Below, in pieces: positions 25,726 to 33,550 of a DNA stretch of 35,652 nucleotides; the first letter of the stretch is position 1; the number at the start of each line of letters is the position of its first letter. The stretch lies in assembly GCA_025358115.1 (NCBI GenBank), contig JANYKQ010000034.1, positions 1-35,652 on the forward strand. Reading direction: 5' to 3'. Below the pieces are notes generated by a model. It was given only the letters and a program-made list of their open reading frames with translations, had not been told where the DNA came from and searched no databases. Source of the stretch: Methanomicrobiales archaeon (GTDB lineage Archaea; Halobacteriota; Methanomicrobia; Methanomicrobiales; Methanospirillaceae). Position numbers and translations under genes: made by a program.

Positions 25726-27102
25726 ATGCGTTCAGTTCTTTTTGTTGATGATGAAGAGTTACTCCTTGATGTAACAAAAACATTTCTTGAACGGGTCGGG
25801 AACATGAAAGTACAGACTGCTTCCTCATCGAAAGAAGCGCTGCAAATACTGATGACCTGTGCATTCGATGCATTGATTCTTGATTACTACCTGCCCGAGA
25901 TTAATGGTATCGAACTACTGAAAATTCTCCGGAAAAAGGGCGACACTACCCCCATCATTATATTCACCGGCGTGGGTCGTGAAAATGCTGCGATTGAAGC
26001 GCTCAATAATGGTGCCGATTTCTTCTTGAAAAAAGGTGAGGTCCCTTCATCGGAATTCCGTGAACTGATGCGCATGATCGATCTGGCGATAGAACGCCAT
26101 TTCCAGGAGAGGCCGTTTGGTATTGCCCAGAAGATCCTTTGCGACACGATCAGTTTCTTTCCTGATGCAGCCTATGCCGTCAACAGTGCAGGTATTGTTA
26201 TCGCATGGAATAAGGAGATGACCACTCTTACCGGTATCGAACAAAAAGATATCCTGGGAAAAGGGGATGGATCTCATTCGCTCCCGTTTTTCGGGGTCAA
26301 AACCCCGATGCTCACGGATCTGGTTCTCGAAACTGATGAGACTATCACAAAAAACCGGTACACCATCATCGACAAGGTCCAGGGCACGATCCTGGCCTGG
26401 GTAAAAGGATTAACCCGGGAGGGAAAGGACAGGATTTTGTGGATGAAGGCAATGGCTCTCCATGATACCAGTGGTGCATTTGTTGCAGCAATCGGATCCG
26501 TGAAGGATATCACGGATGATCTCGGGCAGGAACAACTGCTCCGGAAAGTACTGCCCGTCTGGGAGGATATGCCACCCCCCTCCTCCGTTCCGGCCAGGAG
26601 TGGTATGTTTGATAAACTTCTCGGCAAGGCTAAGACCAGCCATAAAGAAGGACTTCGTCTGTATTTCCGCGAAAAAAAATATGCTGAAGCGATCTCCTTT
26701 TTTGATCGGGCGATCGAGTCAGATCCTGCCATGGCGTATGCGTGGAATGATCGCGGATTATGCCTGCGTGAACTGGGGAAAGACGAAGAAGCTCTCAGGA
26801 ATTTTGATACGGCTGTTGAGCTGATGCCTGCGGAAGAAGAGCTACAGTTTACCCGCGCCGAGATGCTCAGGAATATTGGTATCATGAGGGGACAGAAAAA
26901 TGCCATCGAAGCGGCGGTCAACGGGTTCAACAAAGTGCTTGCGATAAACCCTTACCATGCCGAAGCCTGGAACAGCCTGGGAATCTGCATGAAAGAATTG
27001 GGAAAGAGTGAACTCTCACGCCAGTATTATGACCGCTCCAGCGATCTTATCCGGTTCGGCACTCCCCGGAAGAAGATGCGGAACTTTGATGACATTGTCT
27101 GA
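25726..27102 (+). CDS. REC-PAS-TPR fusion protein
   Basis: 458 residues. A receiver domain occupies residues 1-125 with D8/D9, phospho-acceptor D53 (LILDYYLP), T81 (FTGVG) and Lys at 102-103. A PAS domain follows at about 137-265 (DAAYAVNSAGIVIAWNKEMTTLTGIE ... SVKDITDD). A proline-rich linker (DMPPPSSVPARSG) leads to three TPR-like units over about 305-440 (EAISFFDRAIESDPAMAYAW, EEALRNFDTAVELMP, NGFNKVLAINPYHAEAWNSLG). No kinase or DNA-binding domain is present, so the output is probably protein binding by the TPR part. No partner kinase is next door. Confidence 0.9.
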   Translation: MRSVLFVDDEELLLDVTKTFLERVGNMKVQTASSSKEALQILMTCAFDALILDYYLPEINGIELLKILRKKGDTTPIIIFTGVGRENAAIEALNNGADFFLKKGEVPSSEFRELMRMIDLAIERHFQERPFGIAQKILCDTISFFPDAAYAVNSAGIVIAWNKEMTTLTGIEQKDILGKGDGSHSLPFFGVKTPMLTDLVLETDETITKNRYTIIDKVQGTILAWVKGLTREGKDRILWMKAMALHDTSGAFVAAIGSVKDITDDLGQEQLLRKVLPVWEDMPPPSSVPARSGMFDKLLGKAKTSHKEGLRLYFREKKYAEAISFFDRAIESDPAMAYAWNDRGLCLRELGKDEEALRNFDTAVELMPAEEELQFTRAEMLRNIGIMRGQKNAIEAAVNGFNKVLAINPYHAEAWNSLGICMKELGKSELSRQYYDRSSDLIRFGTPRKKMRNFDDIV

Positions 27103-27138
27103 TTGCCACCGATGGATTATTCTCTTTTCGGGTGTTAA

Positions 27139-27155
27139 TCTCCAACCGTTGGAGA
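27139..27155 (+). promoter_or_regulatory. Hairpin sequestering the Shine-Dalgarno of the DUF362 gene
   Basis: TCTCCAA-CCG-TTGGAGA is a perfect 7-bp stem with a 3-nt loop. Its 3' arm contains the GGAG (27151-27154) that lies 7 nt before the ATG at 27162. If the stem forms in the mRNA, ribosome binding would be blocked. Confidence 0.5.
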
Positions 27156-27161
27156 ATTTTC

Positions 27162-28268
27162 ATGAAAAGTCCGGTCTATTTTGCAAGCCTCAGGGCACAT
27201 TCCGATCAGGAGTGCACAACGGCAAAGGTACGCAGGCTCTTTGAGCATGCCGGGTTTGAAAAACTCATTGCACCCGGTGATAAAACTGCACTCAAACTCC
27301 ATTTTGGCGAGAGGGGGAATGACGGGTTTATCAGCCCGGTCTATGTCCGGCAGGTTGTGGAAAAAGTAAAAGAGTGCGGGGCATTGCCGTTCCTGACCGA
27401 TACCAATACTCTCTATCTCGGGAGCCGCTCAAATGCAGTTGAGCATATCACTACGGCTATCCTGCATGGATTTGATTATGCCGTTACCGGAGCTCCGGTC
27501 ATCATAGCCGATGGCCTTTCCGGTAAAAATATCGCCCGGGTCCGGATCGATAAAAAACATTTCAGCATGGTCTCCATTGCCGGTGATATTGCTGCAGCGG
27601 ACAGTATGATTGTCCTGAGTCATTTCAAGGGTCATATCGTATCCGGTTTTGGCGGGGCGCTCAAGAACCTGGCAATGGGATGTGCACCCCCGGAAGGCAA
27701 ACGTGCCCAGCATAATGCCCGCCCGTTTACGATTGCTGAAAAGTGCACCGGGTGCGGATCATGCATGAAAGTATGCCCGAAAGCAGCAATCAGTACTGAC
27801 ACGGGCACATCAGTGATTGAAATGGCACTCTGCATCGGTTGTTTTGAGTGTATGCATGCCTGCCCGGAAAATGCGATCGATATTGACTGGGTGACTGAGA
27901 TCCCGGAATTTATGGAACGGATGGTTGAATATGCGTATGGCGCAACGAAAGGAAAAGAGCACAAGATCGGGTATATGAACTTCCTGATCCGCATCACTCC
28001 GGACTGTGACTGCTTCCCGTTCAGCGATGCCCCGATTGTCCCTGATATCGGCATCCTTGCCTCGCTCGATCCGGTTGCCCTTGATGCGGCAAGTTTTGAT
28101 CTGGTAAACCAGCAGCAGGGGTATCCGGATTCTCTTCTGACAACCCATCATCACAAGGGAGAGGACAAGTTCAAGGGTGTCCATGGACAGACCGATGGAT
28201 TCCGGCAGTGCCAGTACGCAGAAGAGATTGGTATAGGCAACCGCGCTTATGATCTGATCAGGATCTGA
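27162..28268 (+). CDS. DUF362 protein with two [4Fe-4S] ferredoxin clusters
   Basis: 368 residues from ATG 27162, preferred over a GTG at 27132 because GGAG lies 7 nt upstream. The N-terminal DUF362 domain covers about residues 1-195 and the C-terminal part resumes at about 270-368. Between them lies a two-cluster ferredoxin insert: CTGCGSCMKVCPKA and CIGCFECMHACPEN, each C-x2-C-x2-C-x3-CP. DUF362 proteins are found in methanogens and other anaerobes and are thought to take part in redox chemistry; the substrate is unknown. The end GVHGQTDGFRQCQYAEEIG is typical of the group. A long T-rich region follows the stop. Confidence 0.9.
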   Translation: MKSPVYFASLRAHSDQECTTAKVRRLFEHAGFEKLIAPGDKTALKLHFGERGNDGFISPVYVRQVVEKVKECGALPFLTDTNTLYLGSRSNAVEHITTAILHGFDYAVTGAPVIIADGLSGKNIARVRIDKKHFSMVSIAGDIAAADSMIVLSHFKGHIVSGFGGALKNLAMGCAPPEGKRAQHNARPFTIAEKCTGCGSCMKVCPKAAISTDTGTSVIEMALCIGCFECMHACPENAIDIDWVTEIPEFMERMVEYAYGATKGKEHKIGYMNFLIRITPDCDCFPFSDAPIVPDIGILASLDPVALDAASFDLVNQQQGYPDSLLTTHHHKGEDKFKGVHGQTDGFRQCQYAEEIGIGNRAYDLIRI

Positions 28269-28269
28269 T

Positions 28270-28318
28270 CTTTTCATTTTTTTTTCATTTTTTTTTTCAT
28301 TTTTTTTTGGTTTTTTTA
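28270..28318 (+). terminator. Multiple oligo-T terminator after DUF362
   Basis: Three successive CATTTTTTTTT-like units followed by GGTTTTTTT. Such repeated oligo-T runs fit archaeal termination and separate the DUF362 transcript from the strongly promoted downstream gene. Confidence 0.6.
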
Positions 28319-28390
28319 AAAAAAATTTATATTTTTGATCTGTTTTATGTAAAAACAGGGTGGAACTGTATTGCCCCCTCAAATAAAAAC

Positions 28391-28405
28391 CGAAACGCTT
28401 ATAGT
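28391..28405 (+). promoter_or_regulatory. BRE/TATA promoter of the glutamate-synthase-like gene
   Basis: CGAAACGCTTATAGT shows a BRE-like CGAAA next to a TATA box. Transcription would start near 28428, leaving a leader of about 100 nt before the ATG at 28531. Confidence 0.55.
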
Positions 28406-28453
28406 AGGGTGGAAAGCAAGCGCTTATTAGCGAACAGATTTTAAACAAAATTA

Positions 28454-28478
28454 GTTTGAGATCAATTTTCGCTCAAAC
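28454..28478 (+). promoter_or_regulatory. Leader hairpin upstream of the glutamate-synthase-like gene
   Basis: GTTTGAG (28454-28460) and CTCAAAC (28472-28478) form a perfect 7-bp stem around an 11-nt loop, within the predicted untranslated leader. It could affect message stability or translation; no known riboswitch class is recognised. Confidence 0.4.
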
Positions 28479-28530
28479 ATGCCCGGGATGATTTCTCTCG
28501 GGGATTTCATTATTCAAATGGAGTGTATTT

Positions 28531-30120
28531 ATGAATCTTAGACAGCCAAATGCGAATGAAGCAACCGGGACAGTAAACCGCTCACGGGATGTTGCTCCGT
28601 GCTCCGGTATCTGTACCCGTTGCATTGACGGTTGCAAAGGCAGCTGTGAGATCTGGTTAGCATCGTTCCGCGGCAGGGAAGTCCTCTACCCCGGTCCGTT
28701 CGGAGAGATCACTGCCGGGGCAGACAAGAACTACCCGATTGACTACTCCCATCTCAACATCCAGGGATATGCGGTAGGTGCCCGGGGTCTTCCCGAGGGT
28801 ACAGAGATTGGTCCGGATTCAGCGGTTTTCTCCTCCGTTAATACCGAGACCGAGTACGGATGGGACCAGAAAGTCAAATTGAAGGTGCCTATCTTTACCG
28901 GTGCCCTTGGTTCAACGGAGATTGCCCGGGCAAACTGGGAGCACTTCGCTGTAGGTGCCGCAATCTCCGGAGTCACTCTTGTCTGTGGTGAAAACGTCTG
29001 CGGTATTGACCCGGGTCTGAAACTTGACAGCAATCACAAGGTCAAGGAATCCCCCGAGATGGACCGCCGTATCAATACCTACAAGAAATTCCATGACAAG
29101 TACGGTGAAATTCTCGTCCAGATGAATGTCGAAGACACCCGTCTGGGTGTTGCCGAGTACGTTGCCAGCAAGCACAACCTCGACACCATCGAACTCAAGT
29201 GGGGACAGGGCGCAAAGTGCATCGGTGGCGAGATCAAGGTAAAGACTCTTGAGCGGGCAATCGAGCTCAAGAAGCGTGGTTACATTGTTCTTCCCGACCC
29301 GACCTTAAAAGAGAACCAGGCAGCCTTCAAGGCTGGAGCAATCAAGGAGTTCGAGCGCCACTCACGCCTTGGCTTTGTCACCAAGGAAGGATTCCTCGAA
29401 GAGATCGACCGCCTCCGTGACATCGGTTTCAAGCGCGTAACCTTAAAGACCGGTGCCTACTCCATGGTTGAGCTTGCAATGGCGCTGCGGTACTGCTCCG
29501 AAGCCAAGATCGATCTCCTGACCATCGATGGTGCACCCGGTGGTACAGGCATGAGCCCGTGGCCAATGATGAACGAATGGGGTATCCCGACGTTCTACCT
29601 GCAGGCACTCACCTACGAGTTTGCACAAAAACTCGAGAAGAAAGGCTACCGCGTTCCTGACCTCGCCATGGCCGGAGGATTCTCCGATGAGCCTGGTGTC
29701 TTTAAGGCACTTGCAATGGGCAGCCCGTACTTCAAGGCAGTCTGCATGGGCCGTGGTCTCATGATCCCCGGTTTTGTGGGCAAGAATATCGAAAAGTGGC
29801 TTAAAGAAGGCGATCTTCCCAAGTCCGTCTCCAAGTATGGCAGCACCGCCCAGGAGATCTTCGTCTGCTATGAAGAGCTCAAGGAGAAATACGGTTCCCG
29901 CATGAAGGAGATCCCCATGGGTGCAGTCGGTATCTACACCTACTCCTCGAAATTCCGCACAGGGCTCCAGCAGCTCATGGCCGGAAGCAGGAACTTCAAC
30001 CTCTCAACCATCACCCGTGATGACTTAATGGCACTGACCGAAGAAGCAGCCGGTGTTTCGGGCATTGAATATGTCATGTCCGCACGGTATGATGAGGCGA
30101 TGGGCCAGCTGCTTGACTAA
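28531..30120 (+). CDS. FMN-binding glutamate-synthase-family protein (archaeal GltB domain 2-like)
   Basis: 529 residues. A cysteine-rich N-terminus (CSGICTRCIDGCKGSC, five Cys at 3- and 2-residue spacing) precedes the FMN-binding TIM-barrel domain of glutamate synthase. Signature parts are GAPGGTGMSPWPMMNEWGIPTF and the later MAGGFSDEPGVFKALAMGSPYFKA, as in archaeal stand-alone glutamate synthase central domains. No glutaminase or NADPH domain is fused. Such proteins are proposed to make glutamate or to act in another FMN-dependent amino-nitrogen reaction; the exact reaction here is not shown by the sequence. Codon usage (GGT/GTC/AAG, few rare codons), a clear promoter and a terminator suggest high expression. 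Confidence 0.92.
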   Translation: MNLRQPNANEATGTVNRSRDVAPCSGICTRCIDGCKGSCEIWLASFRGREVLYPGPFGEITAGADKNYPIDYSHLNIQGYAVGARGLPEGTEIGPDSAVFSSVNTETEYGWDQKVKLKVPIFTGALGSTEIARANWEHFAVGAAISGVTLVCGENVCGIDPGLKLDSNHKVKESPEMDRRINTYKKFHDKYGEILVQMNVEDTRLGVAEYVASKHNLDTIELKWGQGAKCIGGEIKVKTLERAIELKKRGYIVLPDPTLKENQAAFKAGAIKEFERHSRLGFVTKEGFLEEIDRLRDIGFKRVTLKTGAYSMVELAMALRYCSEAKIDLLTIDGAPGGTGMSPWPMMNEWGIPTFYLQALTYEFAQKLEKKGYRVPDLAMAGGFSDEPGVFKALAMGSPYFKAVCMGRGLMIPGFVGKNIEKWLKEGDLPKSVSKYGSTAQEIFVCYEELKEKYGSRMKEIPMGAVGIYTYSSKFRTGLQQLMAGSRNFNLSTITRDDLMALTEEAAGVSGIEYVMSARYDEAMGQLLD

Positions 30121-30150
30121 AACACTAACCGGATAGACGTTACATCTGCT

Positions 30151-30186
30151 CCGGGGAATTATTCCCGGTATTTTTTTATTTTTTCT
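30151..30186 (+). terminator. Hairpin plus T-run terminator
   Basis: CCGGGGAAT and ATTCCCGG form a stem (one bulged G) followed by TTTTTTTATTTTTTC. It ends the transcript of the glutamate-synthase-like gene, whose stop is 31 bp upstream. Confidence 0.7.
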
Positions 30187-30278
30187 TTGGGTATTTACCG
30201 GTCCTGAGCCGTAATCATTTGCCATCATACCAGGATTGTGAGATCTGTACACACCCGAATCAGGATATGGGAGATGCA

Positions 30279-30314
30279 GGTTATTAATGGGGTTATTGAT
30301 GGGGTTATTGTACC
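30279..30314. repeat. Three tandem 12-bp units
   Basis: GGTTATTAATGG, GGTTATTGATGG and GGTTATTGTACC stand head to tail; the first two are 11/12 identical and the third shares the first eight bases. The nearby string TACCAGGATTG occurs twice (30228-30238 and 30310-30320). The stretch is non-coding, between convergent genes, and is perhaps only slippage-derived. Confidence 0.5.
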
Positions 30315-30392
30315 AGGATTGGAACCAGGTATAATCTTCCCGTTCGTATGTTGCCGGGAAAAAAAGGAAAAATTAAAAGCGGGTATGAAAAA

Positions 30393-30824
30393 TTACAGCC
30401 TGCACAGAATTTCAAGCGATTCAGTGCCGGCTTTTACCGCATTCATCAGAAGCAGTACGTTCTCGGGGTCCTTCTCATTCTGGATGCGCTCGCAGAGCGA
30501 AAAGACGGTCATCGCGAGTTCATCGGTGAGCATTCCCCCTTCATCCCCCTCGCATGAGCAGGAATCCTCATCATGATCCATGCCGCAGCCACAGCTGGCA
30601 CCGTGATCGTGGTGGTGGGGCGCTCCCGTTTGTTCAGCAGGACCTTTTGCACCGGCACTCTTTGCTGTCTTTTCAGCAGGTGTGTTCTCCGCACAGACGA
30701 CACAGAGTGTCTTTCCCTTGACTTCAAAGAGCGGGCATCCGCATGTTTTGCAGGTCTTTTCGAGCATTTTACCCCCCTTGAGGAGGTATTCAGCCATTAT
30801 TTCGTCTTCTTTGCGCACTGGCAT
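30393..30824 (-). CDS. p27/Sjogren-scleroderma-autoantigen-type zinc-ribbon protein with a His/Cys-rich insert
   Basis: 143 residues. The N-terminal half is the archaeal autoantigen-type zinc ribbon: MAEYLLKGGKMLEKTCKTCG with C25, C28 and C41, C44 (LCVVC) and CPLFEVKGKTLC. The middle segment, residues about 66-97, is unusual: His70-72, His74, Cys78, Cys80, His84, Cys89 and Cys91 within HHH-DH-ASCGCGMDHDEDSCSC, a likely metal-binding stretch. A helical C-terminus ends the protein. The zinc-ribbon family is known across archaea, with poorly defined function. It lies divergent from UPF0147 with 79 bp between starts. Confidence 0.85.
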   Translation of the reverse strand: MPVRKEDEIMAEYLLKGGKMLEKTCKTCGCPLFEVKGKTLCVVCAENTPAEKTAKSAGAKGPAEQTGAPHHHDHGASCGCGMDHDEDSCSCEGDEGGMLTDELAMTVFSLCERIQNEKDPENVLLLMNAVKAGTESLEILCRL

Positions 30825-30865
30825 ATGTTCACCGTCGGTTTGATATTTAATCTATATATGCCAGT
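30817..30865. promoter_or_regulatory. 10-bp inverted repeat spanning the divergent promoter
   Basis: ACTGGCATAT (30817-30826) and ATATGCCAGT (30856-30865) are exact inverted repeats with a 29-bp spacer. One arm covers the start codon of the p27 gene and the other covers the TATA-like CTATATAT of the UPF0147 gene. This could be an operator for both, or a chance repeat. Confidence 0.4.
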
Positions 30866-30903
30866 TCCACATATTAACTACAGGTACACAGGTAGGTGTC
30901 CCC

Positions 30904-31167
30904 ATGCCAAACCCTGAAAAATCAATGGAAAACTGTATCCTGATGTTGCAGCACATACAGGAGGACAGCTCGATCCCCAGAAATATCCGGCGCGTAGCAG
31001 ACGAGACCCGGACGCTGCTTATGAACAATTCCAAGGCGATGGGCCTGCGCGCAGCCGAAGCCATCTCAAAAGTTGATGAAATCTCCAATGATCCCAATAT
31101 GCCGATCCATGCAAGGACCCGTATCTGGGAATTGGTGTCACAGCTCGAGCAGATTCCGCTCGACTAA
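30904..31167 (+). CDS. UPF0147 family protein
   Basis: 87 residues, helical. The pattern M-N-C-I[23 protein letters not shown] then [23 protein letters not shown] and [20 protein letters not shown] is that of UPF0147, a small archaeal protein of unknown function. A TATA-like box at 30852-30859 lies about 45 bp before the ATG. The gene is divergent from the p27 zinc-ribbon gene. Confidence 0.9.
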   Translation: MPNPEKSMENCILMLQHIQEDSSIPRNIRRVADETRTLLMNNSKAMGLRAAEAISKVDEISNDPNMPIHARTRIWELVSQLEQIPLD

Positions 31168-31287
31168 AGAAACCCCTTCTTTTTTAGATCTTTTGCATTC
31201 TCTTTCATCTGCATCAGCTCATTTCCGGCTGAGAAAAAAGTAAAACCGATATACGTTATCGATTGTATATGGATATGAGTATTTTTT

Positions 31288-31644
31288 ATGCCAATCGAAT
31301 GGGATCCCATCCTCTTTGTGAATCTGGTATTGTGCATTGTTATTGTACTGCTGGGGATTCTCTGCTATCGTAAAAGTCACGAATCCCTTCCCTTGTTTAT
31401 CGGAGCCGCGTTTGGCCTGTTCGGTATCTCGCATGCCGCAACACTTCTTGGGTTCAAAATTCCCCTTACCCTGCCGCTGATCGTGATCCGGACCCTGGCA
31501 TACATCCTGGTAATTTATGCACTCGTAATAAATCTCAAAACCAGCATGATCGCAAAGGAGGCACAGGAGGCATGGGTTGATTTCTTCAGAGAAGAGACCC
31601 GCCAGCCTCCAGATGCCGGGGAAATGCCGGGAGACAAAAAATAA
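31288..31644 (+). CDS. Small membrane protein, three helices
   Basis: 118 residues. Hydrophobic helices lie at about residues 8-27, 34-54 and 60-83 (ILFVNLVLCIVIVLLGILC; LPLFIGAAFGLFGISHAATL; LPLIVIRTLAYILVIYALV). The last 30 residues are charged (MIAKEAQEAWVDFFREETRQ) and probably cytoplasmic. Similar three-helix units occur as input modules of methanogen histidine kinases, but here nothing is attached. The function is unknown. Confidence 0.75.
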   Translation: MPIEWDPILFVNLVLCIVIVLLGILCYRKSHESLPLFIGAAFGLFGISHAATLLGFKIPLTLPLIVIRTLAYILVIYALVINLKTSMIAKEAQEAWVDFFREETRQPPDAGEMPGDKK

Positions 31645-31684
31645 TTTCTATTTTAAAACATTCGCCGGCAGGGAAAAAGAGAAT

Positions 31685-32029
31685 CTATTGTTTTTTCTGC
31701 AGGTATTGGAAGGCCTCATCCCGCGAACCAAAGACCGTAAAAATTTTTGTAAATCCGGCAATCTCAAAAACCTGCCGGACCTGGGGGGAGAGTGATGAGA
31801 GGGCAACCCTGCCTCCCGCTTTCATGAGCGTACGGGTTGTGCTGAGCAGCACCCTCAGGCCCGCACTGGCTATATATTCGGTCCGGGAAAAATCAAAAAG
31901 AACGCATGCCGGGTGTTGTTCGATAATTTTCTTTAACTCGTTCTCAACCACCGGGGCACTCTCTGAATCAAAACGCCGGACAAGCGAGATCGTGATTATG
32001 TCATTTGTTGTGGAAATATCAAGAACCAT
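31685..32029 (-). CDS. STAS-domain protein (anti-sigma-factor-antagonist-like)
   Basis: 114 residues from ATG 32029 (MVLDISTTNDII); an upstream ATG at 32092 would add 21 residues of doubtful sequence. The STAS fold is recognisable: VRRFDSESAPVVENELKKII, VLFDFSRTEYIASAGLRVLL, ALSSLSPQVRQVFEIAGF, and FTVFGSRDEAFQYL. The serine in the IASAGL segment sits where SpoIIAA-type proteins are phosphorylated, but the preceding Asp of the usual DSSG is replaced by Ala, as in many archaeal members. Archaea lack sigma factors, so it probably switches a partner protein. No kinase or phosphatase partner is next to it. It faces the small membrane protein convergently. Confidence 0.85.
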   Translation of the reverse strand: MVLDISTTNDIITISLVRRFDSESAPVVENELKKIIEQHPACVLFDFSRTEYIASAGLRVLLSTTRTLMKAGGRVALSSLSPQVRQVFEIAGFTKIFTVFGSRDEAFQYLQKKQ

Positions 32030-32220
32030 ACCATTCCCATTCCTGTACCAGAGATCTATCTCCCGGATTAATGTAATCTGTGGCACATCCATTACCGGGT
32101 ATTCGTATTTTGCCAGGGATGATTCTCATCTTTGTGCAAAGGATTCTTGCTATCAATGATACCATTGCGGTTTCACCGGGATCTTCCGGATTACCCGGTA
32201 ATCTGTAGTATCTCATGCAC

Positions 32221-32796
32221 TTACCAGCTCTTCTTAAACGTCCCGTCGCAGATCCATCTCCATTGCCGCGACTTCGTGCAACCGGTGCGGATCTCCCGGA
32301 GCCCGGCATCCCGCATCAGCGCCCGGATCTCGGATAAGGGCATCCCATGTTCAGGTTTTGCCGGTTCACGGATGAAGACGGTTCCTTCGGGTCGCAGGCA
32401 TTTTGAGAGTGCTCCCACCACATCAATCCTGGCAGCCGGCTCGATATCATGGAGGACAAAGTGGATGATAATAACGTCGAAATGATTTTCAGGCATTGAC
32501 ATCGTCAGAATATCACCCTGCAGGTATTCGATATTCGTAAAAACCTTGAGCCGTTGCCGGGCTTTTTCCATCCAGTACGGGGAAATTTCCACACAGGATA
32601 ATGCACCATCCGGGCTCAGTGTCCGGGCGAGAACACGGGACAGGCATCCCCCACCGCTGCCGAATTCAAGTACCCGCTCGGAACCGGATAGTCCCAGTTT
32701 CTTTACAAAATCCGGGTGGGAAAACCGGGAACGGATCCGGTAATCGACCAGCTCTTCTTCGATGATTCTCAGGAGTGGGGGGTGTTCGGGATCCAT
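32221..32796 (-). CDS. Class I SAM-dependent methyltransferase
   Basis: 191 residues. Motif I is VLEFGSGGGCLSRVLAR (GxGxG-type), followed by an acidic residue in CVEISPYWMEKARQRL, then motif II-III sequence (YLQGDILTMSMPENHFDVIIIHFVLHDI) and RPEGTVFIREPAKPEHG. This is the SAM-binding Rossmann fold of small-molecule methyltransferases (UbiE/arsenite/menaquinone-type clan); the substrate is unknown. A TATA-like AAGATTTATCAC on the reverse strand (32815-32826) is centred about 25 bp before the ATG, so the mRNA may be leaderless. Confidence 0.9.
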   Translation of the reverse strand: MDPEHPPLLRIIEEELVDYRIRSRFSHPDFVKKLGLSGSERVLEFGSGGGCLSRVLARTLSPDGALSCVEISPYWMEKARQRLKVFTNIEYLQGDILTMSMPENHFDVIIIHFVLHDIEPAARIDVVGALSKCLRPEGTVFIREPAKPEHGMPLSEIRALMRDAGLREIRTGCTKSRQWRWICDGTFKKSW

Positions 32797-32881
32797 AATG
32801 GGCCTTCGTTAAGCGTGATAAATCTTGGATCCAGCCGGTTAAAAACCTGATGAACCGGTAATGGCAAAAAAAGTGGCGTTG

Positions 32882-33430
32882 TTATGCCGGATGGGGGTTC
32901 TGCGCCGGTGTCACGAGCGAGGCCGGCCGCTGGTACATCAGGACATCACCGGTCGTTGCGGTAATGGAGAGCTGTACTCCATCAACATTGTACGCCATTG
33001 CTTTCTGCAGGATGTTAAGATACATAGTCTCCTGGTTGGCGTATTCCATGCAGTATTTTTTCGTAGAAACAAGGGGTCCTATCGAGATCCCCTTTCCCTT
33101 TGGCGTTGTCACACCGGTTACGGTAAAGGGTCCGTTGTAGTTGTTGCACCCGCCGTTCCCATTTAACGTCCCATCCGTCAGGACCGTCAGGGTAATCTGC
33201 GTTGTTGGAGTAGTTACTGCTGTACCGTCCTGGATTCCCATTTTTGTGACAATCCAGTTCCCGGCCAGCTGGGCGGGCACTGCGGGAGTGGCTGCAGTTG
33301 TTACAACCACGGTTGGGGGAAGCGTCGGGGGTGAAGTTACCAGCAGGGGGGCGGGCTTGGTACTTGTGCAACCGGTAATCATGATCGCAGCAATCACTAA
33401 AAAGACCATTAATACGAGTAATTTTCTCAT
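32882..33430 (-). CDS. META-domain lipoprotein
   Basis: 182 residues from ATG 33430 (MRKLLVLMVFLVIAAIMITG); the frame is open 22 codons further upstream, with another ATG at 33445. The lipobox IMITGC-TS marks lipidation and membrane anchoring at the outer face. A Thr/Pro linker leads to a META/HslJ-like domain: LAGNWIVTKM near its start and LNGNGGCNNYNGPFTVTG, then YCMEYANQETMYLNILQKAMAYNVDG. META domains occur in heat-shock HslJ and in surface proteins; no enzyme activity is known. AGGAG (33446-33450) lies 15 nt before this start, longer than ideal, so the start is uncertain. Confidence 0.82.
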   Translation of the reverse strand: MRKLLVLMVFLVIAAIMITGCTSTKPAPLLVTSPPTLPPTVVVTTAATPAVPAQLAGNWIVTKMGIQDGTAVTTPTTQITLTVLTDGTLNGNGGCNNYNGPFTVTGVTTPKGKGISIGPLVSTKKYCMEYANQETMYLNILQKAMAYNVDGVQLSITATTGDVLMYQRPASLVTPAQNPHPA

Positions 33431-33550
33431 ACGTGAAATGGGCATCTCCTGATATTTATTTTTGATCAGCAGGGGTGGTGTACGGGACTGCTGCAACAGC
33501 GGAGTAATCCTCCGGTTTTTGATAAGAAAGTAAACGTTATTGATGGATGG

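Noticed and set aside
28270-28318. Repeated CATTTTTTTT units as a possible CRISPR or tandem repeat
   Set aside because: The units are simple oligo-T runs of variable length without spacers. They are better explained as a transcription terminator.
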